Shown: positions 15,301 to 25,700 of the stretch, piece by piece
Layout of the letters: each line of letters opens with the position of its first letter
Position numbering within the stretch: the first letter of the stretch is position 1
Origin: Siniperca chuatsi
Lineage: Eukaryota; Chordata; Actinopteri; Centrarchiformes; Sinipercidae
DNA length: 64,000 nt
Reading direction: 5' to 3'
Assembly (NCBI RefSeq): GCF_020085105.1
Contig: NC_058046.1
Coordinates: 25,610,675-25,674,674 of the forward strand
Translations under genes and position numbers: made by a program
Notes under the pieces: model-generated
Told to the model about the DNA's origin: nothing
Databases searched by the model: none
The model's input: the letters and a program-made list of their open reading frames with translations, nothing else

Positions 15301-17537
15301 CAATTTCTACGTGGTAGATGCTACCATTCCAGTGGTAACAACAGTGAATAATCTAGATGACATCGGTCCAGAGTTTAACTTTACAGTGAAGGTGCAATAA
15401 ATGAATCTGTCTCTTAAAATATCATCATCTAATTTCTCATTATATTTATTATAAAAAAATATTTATTAAAACAAATTGTATTTAAAGGTTTCAACAGGTA
15501 ACTTCCCTATCAGCCTCGTGTATCTGACCATTGCTCTGCCAATGACAACTAAAGGTGGAAATAAGCTCCTCTATGTTACCAGTGTGGACACACAAGCAGT
15601 GAGTACTCAGTTATCAAACACCAGCAACTTTTTAAAGAGTGTAAAAACTGTTTAACTTCATAAATGTCCTAGTTGACACCCAGTCTGCAACATTTAGTAT
15701 CTGCTACATAGCCCCTACAAATGAGTATTTCCTAAGCCAGGTTGTGTAAAATGTCTTTAACTTTTATTGGATGATTTGGAGTGCGATATTTATAGAATAA
15801 ATGCGTCTCCACCTGTAGGGAGGTTCTGTCAGCTGTGATTCCAGCAGCCTGGTTGATCCTCTGAAGATCGGCGTGAAGAGCCACAAAGTGTCCTTCTCTG
15901 AGGAGAGCCTCCGAGGCATGGAGAAACTGGTCAGTCACTTCTTTCTTTGCATATTTTTCTCTTCATATATGTCAACTTCCTTAGATGTTTCTTAGGAGAC
16001 ATCTGCTCACTTTCACTTGCATCTTAGAGAAGCTAGTGATGCACAAATCTAAATCTGCACACTGTGCACACGAGGTATCTAATGTATATTTTACAATACA
16101 TAATATAATAACAAAATTAAATATTTAGCAAACAAGTGATTTTATCACATTCTCTTGTATTTGTGTTTTATTGCATAATTCATGTAGCTTTATATTTTTA
16201 ACTACAAACTGCATATACAGATGTCACAAGTTTTAAAAGTTTTATGTTTTGAATATTTTTAAATCATACTTAATGTATATTGTATACATACTGTACTTTG
16301 TACCTCTAACTCTTTCTCTACATGTTTAACTGCACAACTCTTATAGTTTGAACTAATATCTTTAGCAGAATATACTTAATGTTTTGTACAAATAACCCAG
16401 ATGCAGAAGAAGCTTTAAGTAATTGGAAATTGTGGTTTCACTGGATTTTTGTGTTGTGTGGTGAGTTCCTTATGTTAATGTGTGTTTTTTTTTAACTGAC
16501 AGGACTGCAAGAGTGCAAAATGCGAGTATATGAAATGCATCCTCAAAGACACTGAAGTTAAAAGCAACTACCTTGTCAAAGTTAAAACAAGGATCTGGAT
16601 TGGCACATTTATTTCGGTAAAGATATTCAATAATGAAAGTGGTTGTTTTGTCTGCTTTTATTACCACAAATTTTCTCTCATTTGTATAAATTTGTCATGA
16701 CAGGCCACCTATCAGACCATCGAGCTGACCTCCAGTGTTGATGTTGAGTCCTCCAACCCTGATATGCTCATTATCGGCCTCAAACAGCTACCAGTAAGAT
16801 CACATTGCAGTATTCTGATTTGGTGCCTCAAATAAGAAAATTCAAGATGGAAGAGACTTGTGACATTGAACACATTTTATCTATAACTTTCAGCGTTTTG
16901 AAGTTCCAGTTTATTTTAAGCACTTATTGTGACTCAGTATTCTCTTGATGCAACACCACTGTTTGGCAGTTTTTGTATGTAAAGGCCATATGCCAAAATA
17001 TAAGAACTGCCATATGTTAGAATATTCTAGACTAGACTAAATTAAATGCAGCAAAAGTATGACATTTTACAAGTTATTTTTCTCAAATTCAGTGGACATA
17101 GTCTGACACGTGAAGCGCCTGTTTGCTTTCTGAGTGAGACAGACCATGTGATGACCTCTCCTGTCCCCCTGCTGTCCAGGTGGTGGTGACAATCAGTAAA
17201 CCTGGAGAGAAAGGTGATGTTCCAGTGGGAGTGATAGTTGGCAGCATCATTGCCGGACTGCTGCTGTTGGCTCTGGCTGTTGGACTGCTGTGGAAGGTAA
17301 GGTTCTGTCTACGCTTTGGTGAATATAGTTTGAACATAAAGAGGAACATCAGTAAATCATTTATATAGCTTAGGCATTCCCGATGAGTATCTCTAAACAC
17401 GAGCATTTCACCTCGCCAAGGCGAGAAAGGAGAATGAACCTGATCTGTCTGTTCATACAAATGTGCAGCTTTATGTTTATAGATTCAAAGGAAAACTTTT
17501 TGCTCATCACCAATATACTATACATAGTATGTATATT

Positions 17538-17634
<97 letters not shown>

Positions 17635-17904
17635 ATATAAGAAAAATAGGCTATGTAAGGACATTACATTAGTGCATTATGGAAATATTCTTATAGAAAA
17701 TTGACAATATATTCTCAAATCTCTTGTTAAATACTTGCACATTTTTTATTGATTCATTGTTTTTATATAAAACTATTAGAACTGTGTCTGAACTCAGCTC
17801 TGTTTACTTTCTAGTTTGGGTTTTTCAAAAGAAAGTACCAGCAGCTTCAGAGGGAGGCCGAAGATGACGCGCAGAGCCACGCACATGTCGATGAAGTGCT
17901 GTGA
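379..17904 (+). CDS. itga2: Integrin alpha-2, collagen-binding receptor subunit (30 exons)
   Basis: Cell-surface alpha subunit that pairs with integrin beta-1 and binds collagen/laminin. Exons: 379-424, 1708-1831, 4032-4141, 4450-4541, 5119-5233, 5912-6039, 6184-6332, 6556-6706, 7158-7323, 7564-7640, 8607-8745, 10345-10490, 10597-10740, 11090-11293, 11460-11590, 11718-11881, 12318-12469, 12672-12782, 13201-13286, 14260-14401, 14735-14818, 14931-15007, 15091-15174, 15289-15391, 15488-15598, 15819-15929, 16503-16616, 16704-16793, 17180-17296, 17815-17904. All junctions are GT-AG and the phases join to 3558 nt (1185 aa; human is about 1181 aa, also 30 exons). The start has A at -3 and G at +4. 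Residues 1-16 look like a signal peptide. Near residue 46 is the beta-propeller start (FGYAVQQ). The I domain is about 168-365, with MIDAS DGSNS at 175-179, TNTF near 245 and TDGE at 277-280. FG-GAP calcium loops are in exons 13-15 (DVDKDG, DLDLDG, DLNDD). The transmembrane helix is about 1133-1155, followed by GFFKR (1158-1162) and a short acidic tail. Identity rests on close match to remembered ITGA2 throughout; which teleost paralogue it is remains open. Confidence 0.97.
2079..2520. repeat. Degenerate interspersed repeat in itga2 intron 2
   Basis: The text around 2185-2260 and 2360-2520 resembles a dispersed teleost repeat I recall, with phrases such as 'tctacagggttgagatct' and 'tgccaaattgtgacctagtc'. 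It is heavily mutated with no intact frame. I could not define ends or target duplications, so the family is uncertain; a decayed DNA transposon is most likely. Confidence 0.4.
3327..3349. repeat. GTGTA pentanucleotide microsatellite
   Basis: Four to five tandem copies of a GTGTA-type unit are visible in itga2 intron 2. Confidence 0.8.
4542..4561 (+). repeat. (GT)n run forming the exon 4 splice donor region
   Basis: The donor GTATGTGTG after itga2 exon 4 runs straight into an alternating GT tract. Changes in repeat number would start within a few bases of the splice site. Confidence 0.9.
5912..7323 (+). other. itga2: itga2 I/A-domain exons 6-9
   Basis: These four exons encode the inserted collagen-binding domain. 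Exon 6 carries the first metal-ion-dependent adhesion site loop (D175, S177, S179). Exon 7 carries the TNTF segment with the coordinating Thr. Exon 8 carries the D278 loop in [10 protein letters not shown]. Exon 9 carries the GYYIRNN segment, where the alpha-C helix of collagen-binding integrins lies. All metal-coordinating residues are present, so ligand binding should be intact. This is inferred from family knowledge. Confidence 0.9.
6345..6400. repeat. Imperfect (TATG)n tetranucleotide repeat
   Basis: Interrupted TATG/TATT units lie just downstream of the exon 7 donor in itga2 intron 7. Confidence 0.75.
7641..8606 (+). other. itga2: itga2 intron 10
   Basis: 966 bp intron with no coding potential that I can support and no repeat I recognise with confidence. 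Confidence 0.7.
9550..10277. mobile_element. hAT-like non-autonomous transposon, CAGTGKTGGAA termini (copy 1)
   Basis: The element begins CAGTGTTGGAAG and ends with the inverted form TTCCACCACTG. It is flanked by 8-bp near-identical duplications, CCTAAGTA (9542-9549) and TCTAAGTA (10278-10285), matching the 8-bp target duplication of hAT elements. Its body has the 'agtaaaagta' phrases shared with related copies at 56456 and 61007. It lies in itga2 intron 11 and has a second element inserted near 10014-10165. There is no transposase frame. Confidence 0.8.
10014..10165. repeat. Repeat fragment nested inside the hAT-like element
   Basis: The phrase starting 'tatcagaatcacctttac' and ending near 'ggaatttgacttg' plus following sequence is a dispersed teleost repeat I recall. 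It interrupts the hAT-like body, which resumes at 'aataaatgtagcaaagtaaa'. The insertion is therefore younger than the hAT-like copy. Ends are approximate. Confidence 0.55.
11930..12221. mobile_element. MITE with ~60-bp terminal inverted repeats in itga2 intron 16
   Basis: The left arm (AGCAATAGTTCAACATTTTG, from about 11931) and the right arm (to about 12220) are inverted copies over roughly 60 bp at about 85 percent identity. The centre holds 'ctttatgctaagctaagcta'. A decayed relative is at about 44150-44312. There is no coding capacity. The target duplication is not clear. Confidence 0.75.
12783..14259 (+). other. itga2: itga2 introns 18 and 19 (around exon 19)
   Basis: Two introns flanking exon 19 (13201-13286). 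No gene, and no repeat with definable ends, was recognised. Part of 13540-14130 may be an old dispersed repeat, but I cannot assign it. Confidence 0.6.
15930..16502 (+). other. itga2: itga2 intron 26
   Basis: AT-rich intron of 573 bp without a recognised element. Confidence 0.7.
17541..17631. repeat. (AT)~45 microsatellite in the last itga2 intron
   Basis: About 90 bp of uninterrupted alternating AT lies between exon 29 (transmembrane segment) and exon 30 (cytoplasmic tail). Such tracts extrude cruciforms and vary in length. Confidence 0.97.
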
Positions 17905-20285
17905 ACAGAAGAGAAAACTTCTTCTCTCCTCACTGGATTGTTTCCAGTGTGGATACTGGTACTTGTCACTGGTTCTTTTAAAGTCCAAACAGACTACAGC
18001 TCAACCACTTGGGCATTTTATTGAAATGGAAGCTGTTCAGTTTGTGGATAACTGGGATTTGATTGTCTGTCCATTTTACAGAGGAATGTTGTTATTAATC
18101 TTTATTTTTGAGCTTTGTGGACTATTTGCTGTTATGCACTGACTTTAAATATAATAATACATGTAAAAACTGTATTTTTTCCATACATGACTGAACCATA
18201 GACAATTCTTTTTTTAGGCCTTAGATGACATTGGATGCAAATGTTACACTGTAAAGGCATCAAATTATGCATTGCCTTTTGTTTTGACAAATTCTGGGCA
18301 ACATGTTTGACAAATAACAGTTTCAATTAGGAAAGTCTTATGATCATGTACAGTATATAGCTCATTTGTCAAAACATTGACCTTTTTAACACACATGCTG
18401 TAGCCAGTCAGTCTCTAGCATAAACTGCCTTGACATCCACTGTCACCTCTGGCACTCAGGGCGTTTCTTGCATTAAGACTATTGATATCAGTAGCAAAAA
18501 GGAAACAATGCCTATCCTGGAAAGAGTGAAATCTGTAATTACTTTATTTCATTGTGTTTGTACTGTATATACTGTAAGATAAAATTATGATCTGTCATAT
18601 TGGGTTTTATATATGAAAAGATTAGAGGCAATATGTGTCCATGCTGTAGCTACTTGTGTTGTTATTGTTATTGATATTTTTTTTTACCACTAGTGGCACA
18701 ACTTGTCAGGTATGAAAATTTTAGTAGCATATTGTTTAGGTCTGCAACTGACCATTATTTTCATAAGTGAATAATCTGTTGATTATTTTCTCAATTAATC
18801 GATTATTGGTTTGGTTAATGGTTTTCAGAAATATTTTTTTTAAATACCTATAACCGTTTCCCCAGTACCAAGGTCGTTTTGTCCAACATACAGTCCAGAA
18901 ACCAAAGATATTTACATTACTGTCATATAAGACAAAGAAAAGCAGTTTGAACCAGTTTTTCTTTTGGCACTATCAAAATAGTTGCAGATTAATTTTCTGT
19001 TTATCAACTAACTGATTGATTGTTTCAACTCTAAAATTGTTTGTCTGTAGGTCAAAAGGACACAATGCTCTATATCAACAAAACACTGTGTGCCATGTTC
19101 AAATACTGTTATACTACAGAGCTGAAGTGTCATACTCAGAAGCATCTGAATTGGTGCATGGTGGTTGCCAAAAGCAGCAACCAGGTTAATTCACTCCTCA
19201 AATACACTAAGTCTGTACTTTTGTTCCTTACTTACAGTGGAGCGTTTGAGAGATTTGATCAAAGCTAAATAAATATAAATGTGTATTGGCACAGCGTTGC
19301 CACAAGATGGCAGCATGATATAGATGACATGTTTGCATTGTTCGTTTATTTTCTCACTGCTCTGTTGATGACTTGAACACTCCATACCACTATCAATTAA
19401 TCCATCATGATTTATGAGCGATTGTGTTTCTCGTGTCTTGTGTTGCCTCTGCTCCTCTCCTCTCTCCTGCTGGAACACATGTAGAAAACCTGACCCTGCA
19501 GGCAACCCTACTTGGCCCGCCTCCTTCCAAACATCAGTACAATTGAAGTTTTCACTCAAACTCAATTCATTTCCTCTCACATTTTTGACTGTTGTGTTCT
19601 CCCACCGTCAGGTTAGTCTGTCCCACGACTGTTTTGGAATGTGTTTCTGACTTTTTTCCTTTTGAACGAGCCAACTCCAGCACCCAGCAGAGTCTTTAGC
19701 ATTCACTTCTTTGGATTTGGTGAGGTGGAATATGCTATTTATCTCTAATAAGTAGCATATTTTTTGGGAGCCTGGGCTCAAGCTTTCCTTGTTGGAGGGG
19801 ATATATAGAATTTGATAAATGATTGAACTGCTCTGTTTCACATTACTCATGCACTACAGTGTTGTGAAATAGCCTTTGGATTCTATGTATATGTGTACAG
19901 GGAGCTATGTGGAAATAGTTGATGAAATGAGATACAGTGGAAGTGTTTAAACACCTTTGTAAATTCATCCCTCTGGAGTTTCCTGCAGATGATTGGCAGT
20001 TACAGCCAAACAACTGACCCTGCATGATTGCTCACAAATTGCGGCAGTAAATCAAAAATGATGTCATAGCAAATGAGATAATAACTGTTGGCCCTTTTTT
20101 TGCACTTTGTAAGACCTTTAGCGCTACCTAAATTTTGACTGTAGTTCTGGTTTCATTGTAACTTCATTGTAAAGACTTTTTAAAAAACTTTAAAGAGGAT
20201 CATCATTAACTTGACAAATGATTGATGTGCAGGCCAGGTCCTGAATTTTTCATTTATTTCAAATAAAAACTTTATGTCATGCATG
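17905..20285 (+). other. itga2: itga2 3' untranslated region (probable)
   Basis: Sequence after the TGA at 17902-17904, with no further coding exon. Candidate poly(A) signals AATAAA occur at 19268-19273 and 20262-20267. Which one is used cannot be decided from sequence. A repeat copy at 18741-19030 would be carried in the transcript if the 3' UTR extends past it. Confidence 0.55.
18741..19030 (+). mobile_element. hAT-like 'GCTGCAAC' family repeat, copy in itga2 3' region
   Basis: The copy runs from 'tctgcaactgaccattattt' to 'gattgtttcaactctaaa'. It keeps the family body: 'gattattttctcaattaatcga', 'agaccaaagatatt'-type text, then 'agttgcagattaatttt'. It is the same family as the better-preserved copy at 50519-50894. 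Confidence 0.7.
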
Positions 20286-21810
20286 TTCGGAGTAGACTGG
20301 GGTATCTACTGCAGCAGTATTACAGCCTAAACTTTTTTAATGCAAAAAATCTGTATCAAATTAAAACAAAATAAATGTCATCCATGTGGCATCAGGAGTG
20401 TGTGCAACCATTCACAATCAGTGCTATGTGATTTTACTTATAATTTCAAAAACTTCCAATCAGTACTAATCATTCGATGCATTGGTCTGTTTGAACCATA
20501 TTCAGCTCATGGCCTGGGACGGGGAGCACTGGTTGTCCCTCTGCTGATGCCATTAATGGCTTCAGGATAACAGCCAGCACTTTAAAGTTGATACAGCAGG
20601 GCAGAAATGTACTCGCATGCCAGGAAGTGTTTTGGTAGCTTCAACTCTTCAAAGACACTGATCTCACAAATCACACACACCAGACACTGAATGATTTGCC
20701 AAAACATAAACATCAAGTGAACATTTTCAGATTTGTTGAAAGAAGTAATTGTCACAAATATTGACTTGGCGCAGGTTTATATACAACTTTTGGTTGGCTC
20801 ATTTGAAATCAAAATAGTCTAAATGGCCATGTTCACTGATGCTACGTTGCCTAATTGACTCACATAATAATCATCAAAAGCTAGAAATAGTTTTCATCAG
20901 CCTTTTCTGCAGTAGAATAATCACTACACAGATACTTGATACAGTATATAGTGACTGCATGTTATTAAGAAACGAGATTGTAAGGAGGTAAAGCAGGTAA
21001 TGTGTGATCTGTTAGCTGGCCTTGTACATTGAGGATTACCACTTCTTTTTCGTCTTCTGTTTCTTCTTCTGGAGTACAGCTGCAAGGCGTTTTTACACAG
21101 CATAAAATGAGTCTAACACTACAAATCAAACATTCTCCCTTTGGTGTTGGATGAGAGAAAGTGGGTGGTCTAAATGAAGAATATGTCACTGGTGAATATG
21201 ATTGCAACTTGTATTAGGCTGTATGATGACCCTTTTCATAGTAAATTCTGTGTAAGTTATTATAGAAATGCTAATGTTTTGTTGTAAAAGCCCTTTGTTT
21301 CCGGTGTATCTGTTATGGCTGCTAGCCCTGGGTTGTTTGTGTTAATGATCGTTTGTAAAAAAAAAAAATCAATAATAAAACCAAAGTTATTGCCCAGTGA
21401 TGTTTGTAATGAAAATGCACAAACAAGAATAGCACATGTAAGCCTACAAGACAAACCTAAAAAAAATTAGAAAATAATAAGACTAATAATATTTTGTGAT
21501 CATATTGGTTGTCGTAGGACATAAATTGACGTAAGGCAACTGTTTACATACTGCTTCAGCGCAGCCACACGTGTGCCGTAGAGGTTTGTTTTCATTTGTT
21601 CTCATGTAGATAAACGAAACCTTAGTGGCCGGAATTTAAAAAAGAGATTAGTGTCTTCTTCCTGGCCGACAGATAATTAACTCCCTGGTGTCTGATTCAC
21701 ACAGCAGACACTTTGCTCTTTGCTTAGGAGAGCTGTAACCAGAGTTCCGCTGAAGAGGTCGCGCAAGGACTTCTGAGGGAGTTCAGCCTGTGCGTCAGTG
21801 AGTGGAGAGC

Positions 21811-21815
21811 TGTGC

Positions 21816-21857
<42 letters not shown>
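21811..21857. repeat. (GT)n microsatellite upstream of fst
   Basis: A GTGCGTGCG start leads into about 18 uninterrupted GT units, roughly 0.9 kb upstream of the fst start codon. Confidence 0.95.
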
Positions 21858-21859
<2 letters not shown>

Positions 21860-22638
21860 CATTCAATGAAATGCAACACCCCGCTCTTCTGTCTCAAGCC
21901 CCTTCGGAAACAGGTTTGATTATATTTAAAAGCTTGACCCGGGAGAGAAACCCAAACAACTGTCTGTTCTAATATTAGCAGTGCGGCTGCGGACTACTAT
22001 GAATTCTACTATGGTCGGATATATTCCAAAAGGCAACTCTCATCAAAAGATTTACACTTTTGTCTGCAGTTGGTGGAAAAAATATCAGTTACCACCAAGT
22101 AGCACCCTTAATATGAAGGACTGATGCCCGGATAAGTATGTTGGCTGTGGGCCAGTTTGATAATACAGTAATAAAGGCCTTGGTGTATGAGTAACAATGA
22201 CCTTCATAACAATAATAATAATAAAATAATAATAATTATTAATATTATTATTATAGCTTTAAAGGGGCATACCCAAGCCATGCCTAAAAACGAGCTGTCC
22301 ACCTCACACTGACATGAAACACAAAAAACTAAAACGATTCAAATTAAGCATTAATAATAGTATTCTCCATCAAAACCAAATTCATATCAGCTGACACATT
22401 TTTGTCTGATCTGCTGTGTTTGCTTTTGTTTGACTGCAAAGCCGCACGATCCGGAAGTATAGTGTTTTATCACAAATTCACAGACACATTTTCATATTCT
22501 GATTAGTGTGGCAAGAGAAAGTTGCTTGGAACATGTCACCTGATTGGGATTGAAAGAACTTTGGTAAGAAAAAAAAAAAATCTCCCCACCCCCACAGAAG
22601 AGGAGACCGCCCACCAGAGACAGTCAACCCGAGACCCC

Positions 22639-22654
22639 TTATAGATTTAAAAAG
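22639..22654 (+). promoter_or_regulatory. fst: TATA-like element of fst
   Basis: The sequence TTATAGATTTAAAAAG lies about 105-120 bp before the fst ATG. A start site about 25-30 bp downstream would give a 5' UTR of roughly 80 bases. This is inferred from position and base content only. Confidence 0.45.
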
Positions 22655-22757
22655 AGAGGCTGCATTCTCAGACTGACACTTATTCAACACTGCCACCGTA
22701 AGCAGATTACTTTTGCGCTGCCTGTGTCAAATACGTAGTTCACTTTGCCTCTCCATC

Positions 22758-25700
22758 ATGTTTAGGATGCTGAAACACCACCTTCACCCGGGCATTTTTC
22801 TCTTGTTCATGTGGCTTTGTCACCTCATGGAACATCAAAAAGTTCAAGGTAAGCTCTCTTCATCAATTTTCTTTTATTCTTGTTTTTGAGAAACTTCGAC
22901 TGCTGTCAGCCACAAAACGTGCCCGAGTGTCGAATACTTGCTGCAACCGGGAAACTTTTCAAAGTGAGTCTCCCGTTTTTCCCCGCTGATAAAAACGCTC
23001 TCTGCATCAGACAGTGCGTGCGTAAAGCGTCCATAAAACAGGTGCCATATGGGACACTTCAAAGTGAGACTATATGGCAAGTTTTGTAGCCCTCGCCAGG
23101 CGCACACCGCCGCCACGCCGTGTTGGTGGCAGCGCCAGCTTTCCATAGTACCTGAGCATATTCTCATACTTTTGTGTCAGCGTTTAGCGTCTCACGATGT
23201 TGTCGTTAAACCTGTAAGAAACTTCAGAATATCCACCGTGAGTTTATGGGTTATTTACAAATAGCCTATCCCGCACGCACCCATTCAGCATTATGTGCGA
23301 ATTTGTGTGCATTTTTTTTTAGTTATGACAAAAAAATAATAAAACTAGAGACTTTTGCACCTATCATTTTTTTTGTTCGGGAGCTCGTAGTTCACGTAGA
23401 TAAAATAGAAATCTGTGTTCAATATAAGAAACACACCAGTTCATGAACACTTAATGCCATGTGTGTCTGTGTCGGTTTAGACATCCTGCTGCTGTCTGAT
23501 TCAAGTGATATTTTTGTGCCATAGAAATAGAATAACTATAGAATAAACTTTACACTGGTTTGTTAATAAGCAAGACATTGTCTGCAGGGTACATGTCTGG
23601 GACATTGTTCAGAGGCGTTGGAGACGGTGCTGTGTTTAGCTAAAGACCGTGGTTTGCTGAAGGAGATTGGCTGCTATTTAACACTGTCTAGACGCTCCAC
23701 TTTCTGTCCAGTGATAACAAGGAGACTCTAGGAATAAAGGACAACCCCCCCTCCAAAGATTCTTCTTACTTTTTTGGTTTGTGGCTGCATTGTAAGGGCT
23801 GTCAGTCACAGATGGGATAGGCAAGTGTTAACAGTCTCGCAAAAAAAAAAAAATCAGACAAAATACTGTCGGGAGGGCGAAAGGGAGGGAGGGAGCGTCT
23901 CGGATAATATGGGCTGCGTGTGTGTCTAGTGCGTCTGGGTCAGCGGTTTCAGACGTTCTACATGCGACATTCGAGCATTTTTTGTTTGTCTGTTTACAGC
24001 TGGGAACTGCTGGTTGCAGCAGGGGAAGAACGGGAGGTGCCAGGTGCTCTACATGCCCGGGATGAGCAGGGAGGAGTGCTGTCGGAGTGGAAGACTGGGG
24101 ACGTCCTGGACCGAGGAGGACGTCCCCAATAGCACGCTCTTTAGGTGGATGATCTTCAATGGCGGAGCCCCAAATTGCATACCTTGCAAAGGTGGAGGTG
24201 CACTCATTTCCCTTGGTTTTCTCATAATACACATCCCCAGTCATTTCGATTAATAAATCCTAGTGATGATCTGATTTACGCATACCAAAGTGCGTAACTG
24301 TGTGCACAAGGCCAAAATCCTCACCAGCATCATATAACACAGACCTTTTATTTTAGAAACCTGCGATAACGTTGACTGTGGGCCTGGGAAGAGGTGCAAG
24401 ATGAACAGAAGAAGTAAGCCGCGCTGCGTGTGCGCACCAGACTGCTCCAACATCACCTGGAAAGGACCGGTCTGCGGCTCAGATGGAAAGACCTACAAAG
24501 ACGAATGCGCATTGCTGAAGGCTAAATGCAAAGGCCACCCCGACCTGGACGTGCAGTACCAGGGGAAATGCAAGAGTAAGTAAATGTTATTTAAAATCTG
24601 CCCACTAATGAGATTCCACATTTCTCAAAGCTGCATGTGCCAAGAATCCAGTGGTTTGTTCATATCTTTCTCGTATTTCGTGTCACTTTTCACCAAATCT
24701 TCAAATTTCTTTGTCTCGACAGAAACGTGCCGTGACGTCTTGTGCCCAGGCAGCTCCACTTGCGTCGTTGACCAGACAAATAATGCGTATTGTGTGACGT
24801 GTAATCGGATTTGCCCCGAGGTGACGTCGCCTGAGCAGTACCTGTGTGGAAACGACGGGATCATCTATGCCAGCGCGTGTCACCTGAGAAGAGCTACCTG
24901 TCTCCTCGGCAGATCTATTGGAGTGGCATATGAGGGGAAATGCATCAGTAAGTCTGCAACTAGAGACGTGAGAGTGTGAGACTTTACTCCCTGAGAGCGC
25001 CTCCAGCCACTGACTTTGAATATTGTTTGAGTGCATTTTCTTCCTGGCCAGCTCTGCAGTTATTCACTGTTCATTTTTGCCAACATTCCACTGAGGAGGG
25101 GGTCTTAGAGAGAGAGAGAGAGAGAGAGTGTTTGGTAGTTGCTTGTGTTTGCTCAAGAAATGATAGACATCTTATTATTTCCTGATGTTGGCAGCACTAT
25201 CCCATATGGGAGAGAGGGAAGGAGAGGGGGAGGGAGAAAGAGAGCGAAACAGGGGAGTGCTGGGGGCCATGAAGACATGCTTCAAGTTAATATTTGAGTC
25301 AGATGGATTCCTATCCAGAAAGCAGTCAATCTATGTCATGTAGTTTTAAAAATGTTAATTAAAACATGACTTTTTGTTCCTCACCACAAGACCTAACGCC
25401 ATAAATAGGATTTAGTTTTTATTCCTAGCTTAGTTCTCCAAAAACTCAGCAGTCATCTGATCCTGCTTGAAAAGCATTCAATATAATCCATCTAATCAAA
25501 GATTTCCCCTGTGCTGATTTCTTCCCCTCTCCTTCTAGAGGCCAAGTCGTGTGAGGACATCCAGTGCAGCGTGGGGAAAAAGTGTCTGTGGGATTCTCGG
25601 ATGAGCCGGGGCCGCTGTTCGCTGTGTGATGAGACCTGTCCGGAGAGCAGGACGGATGAGGCGGTGTGTGCCAGCGACAACACCACATATCCCAGTGAAT

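Larger units (their letters stand above)
20286..22757. other. Intergenic region between itga2 and fst
   Basis: No exon of mocs2 or another known gene was recognised, though MOCS2 lies between ITGA2 and FST in mammals. The stretch holds a (GT)n microsatellite at 21811-21857, a short ATA/TAA-rich run near 22205-22255, and a fst-proximal promoter-like segment. A weak minus-strand exon candidate at 20965-21087 is discussed in the findings. Confidence 0.6.

Noticed and set aside
17383..17672. Tyr-Ile repeat frames near 17.5 kb
   Set aside because: They translate the (AT)n microsatellite in the last itga2 intron.
23828..24244. 138-codon minus-strand frame over fst exon 2
   Set aside because: It is the antisense shadow of the GC-rich follistatin N-terminal domain exon.
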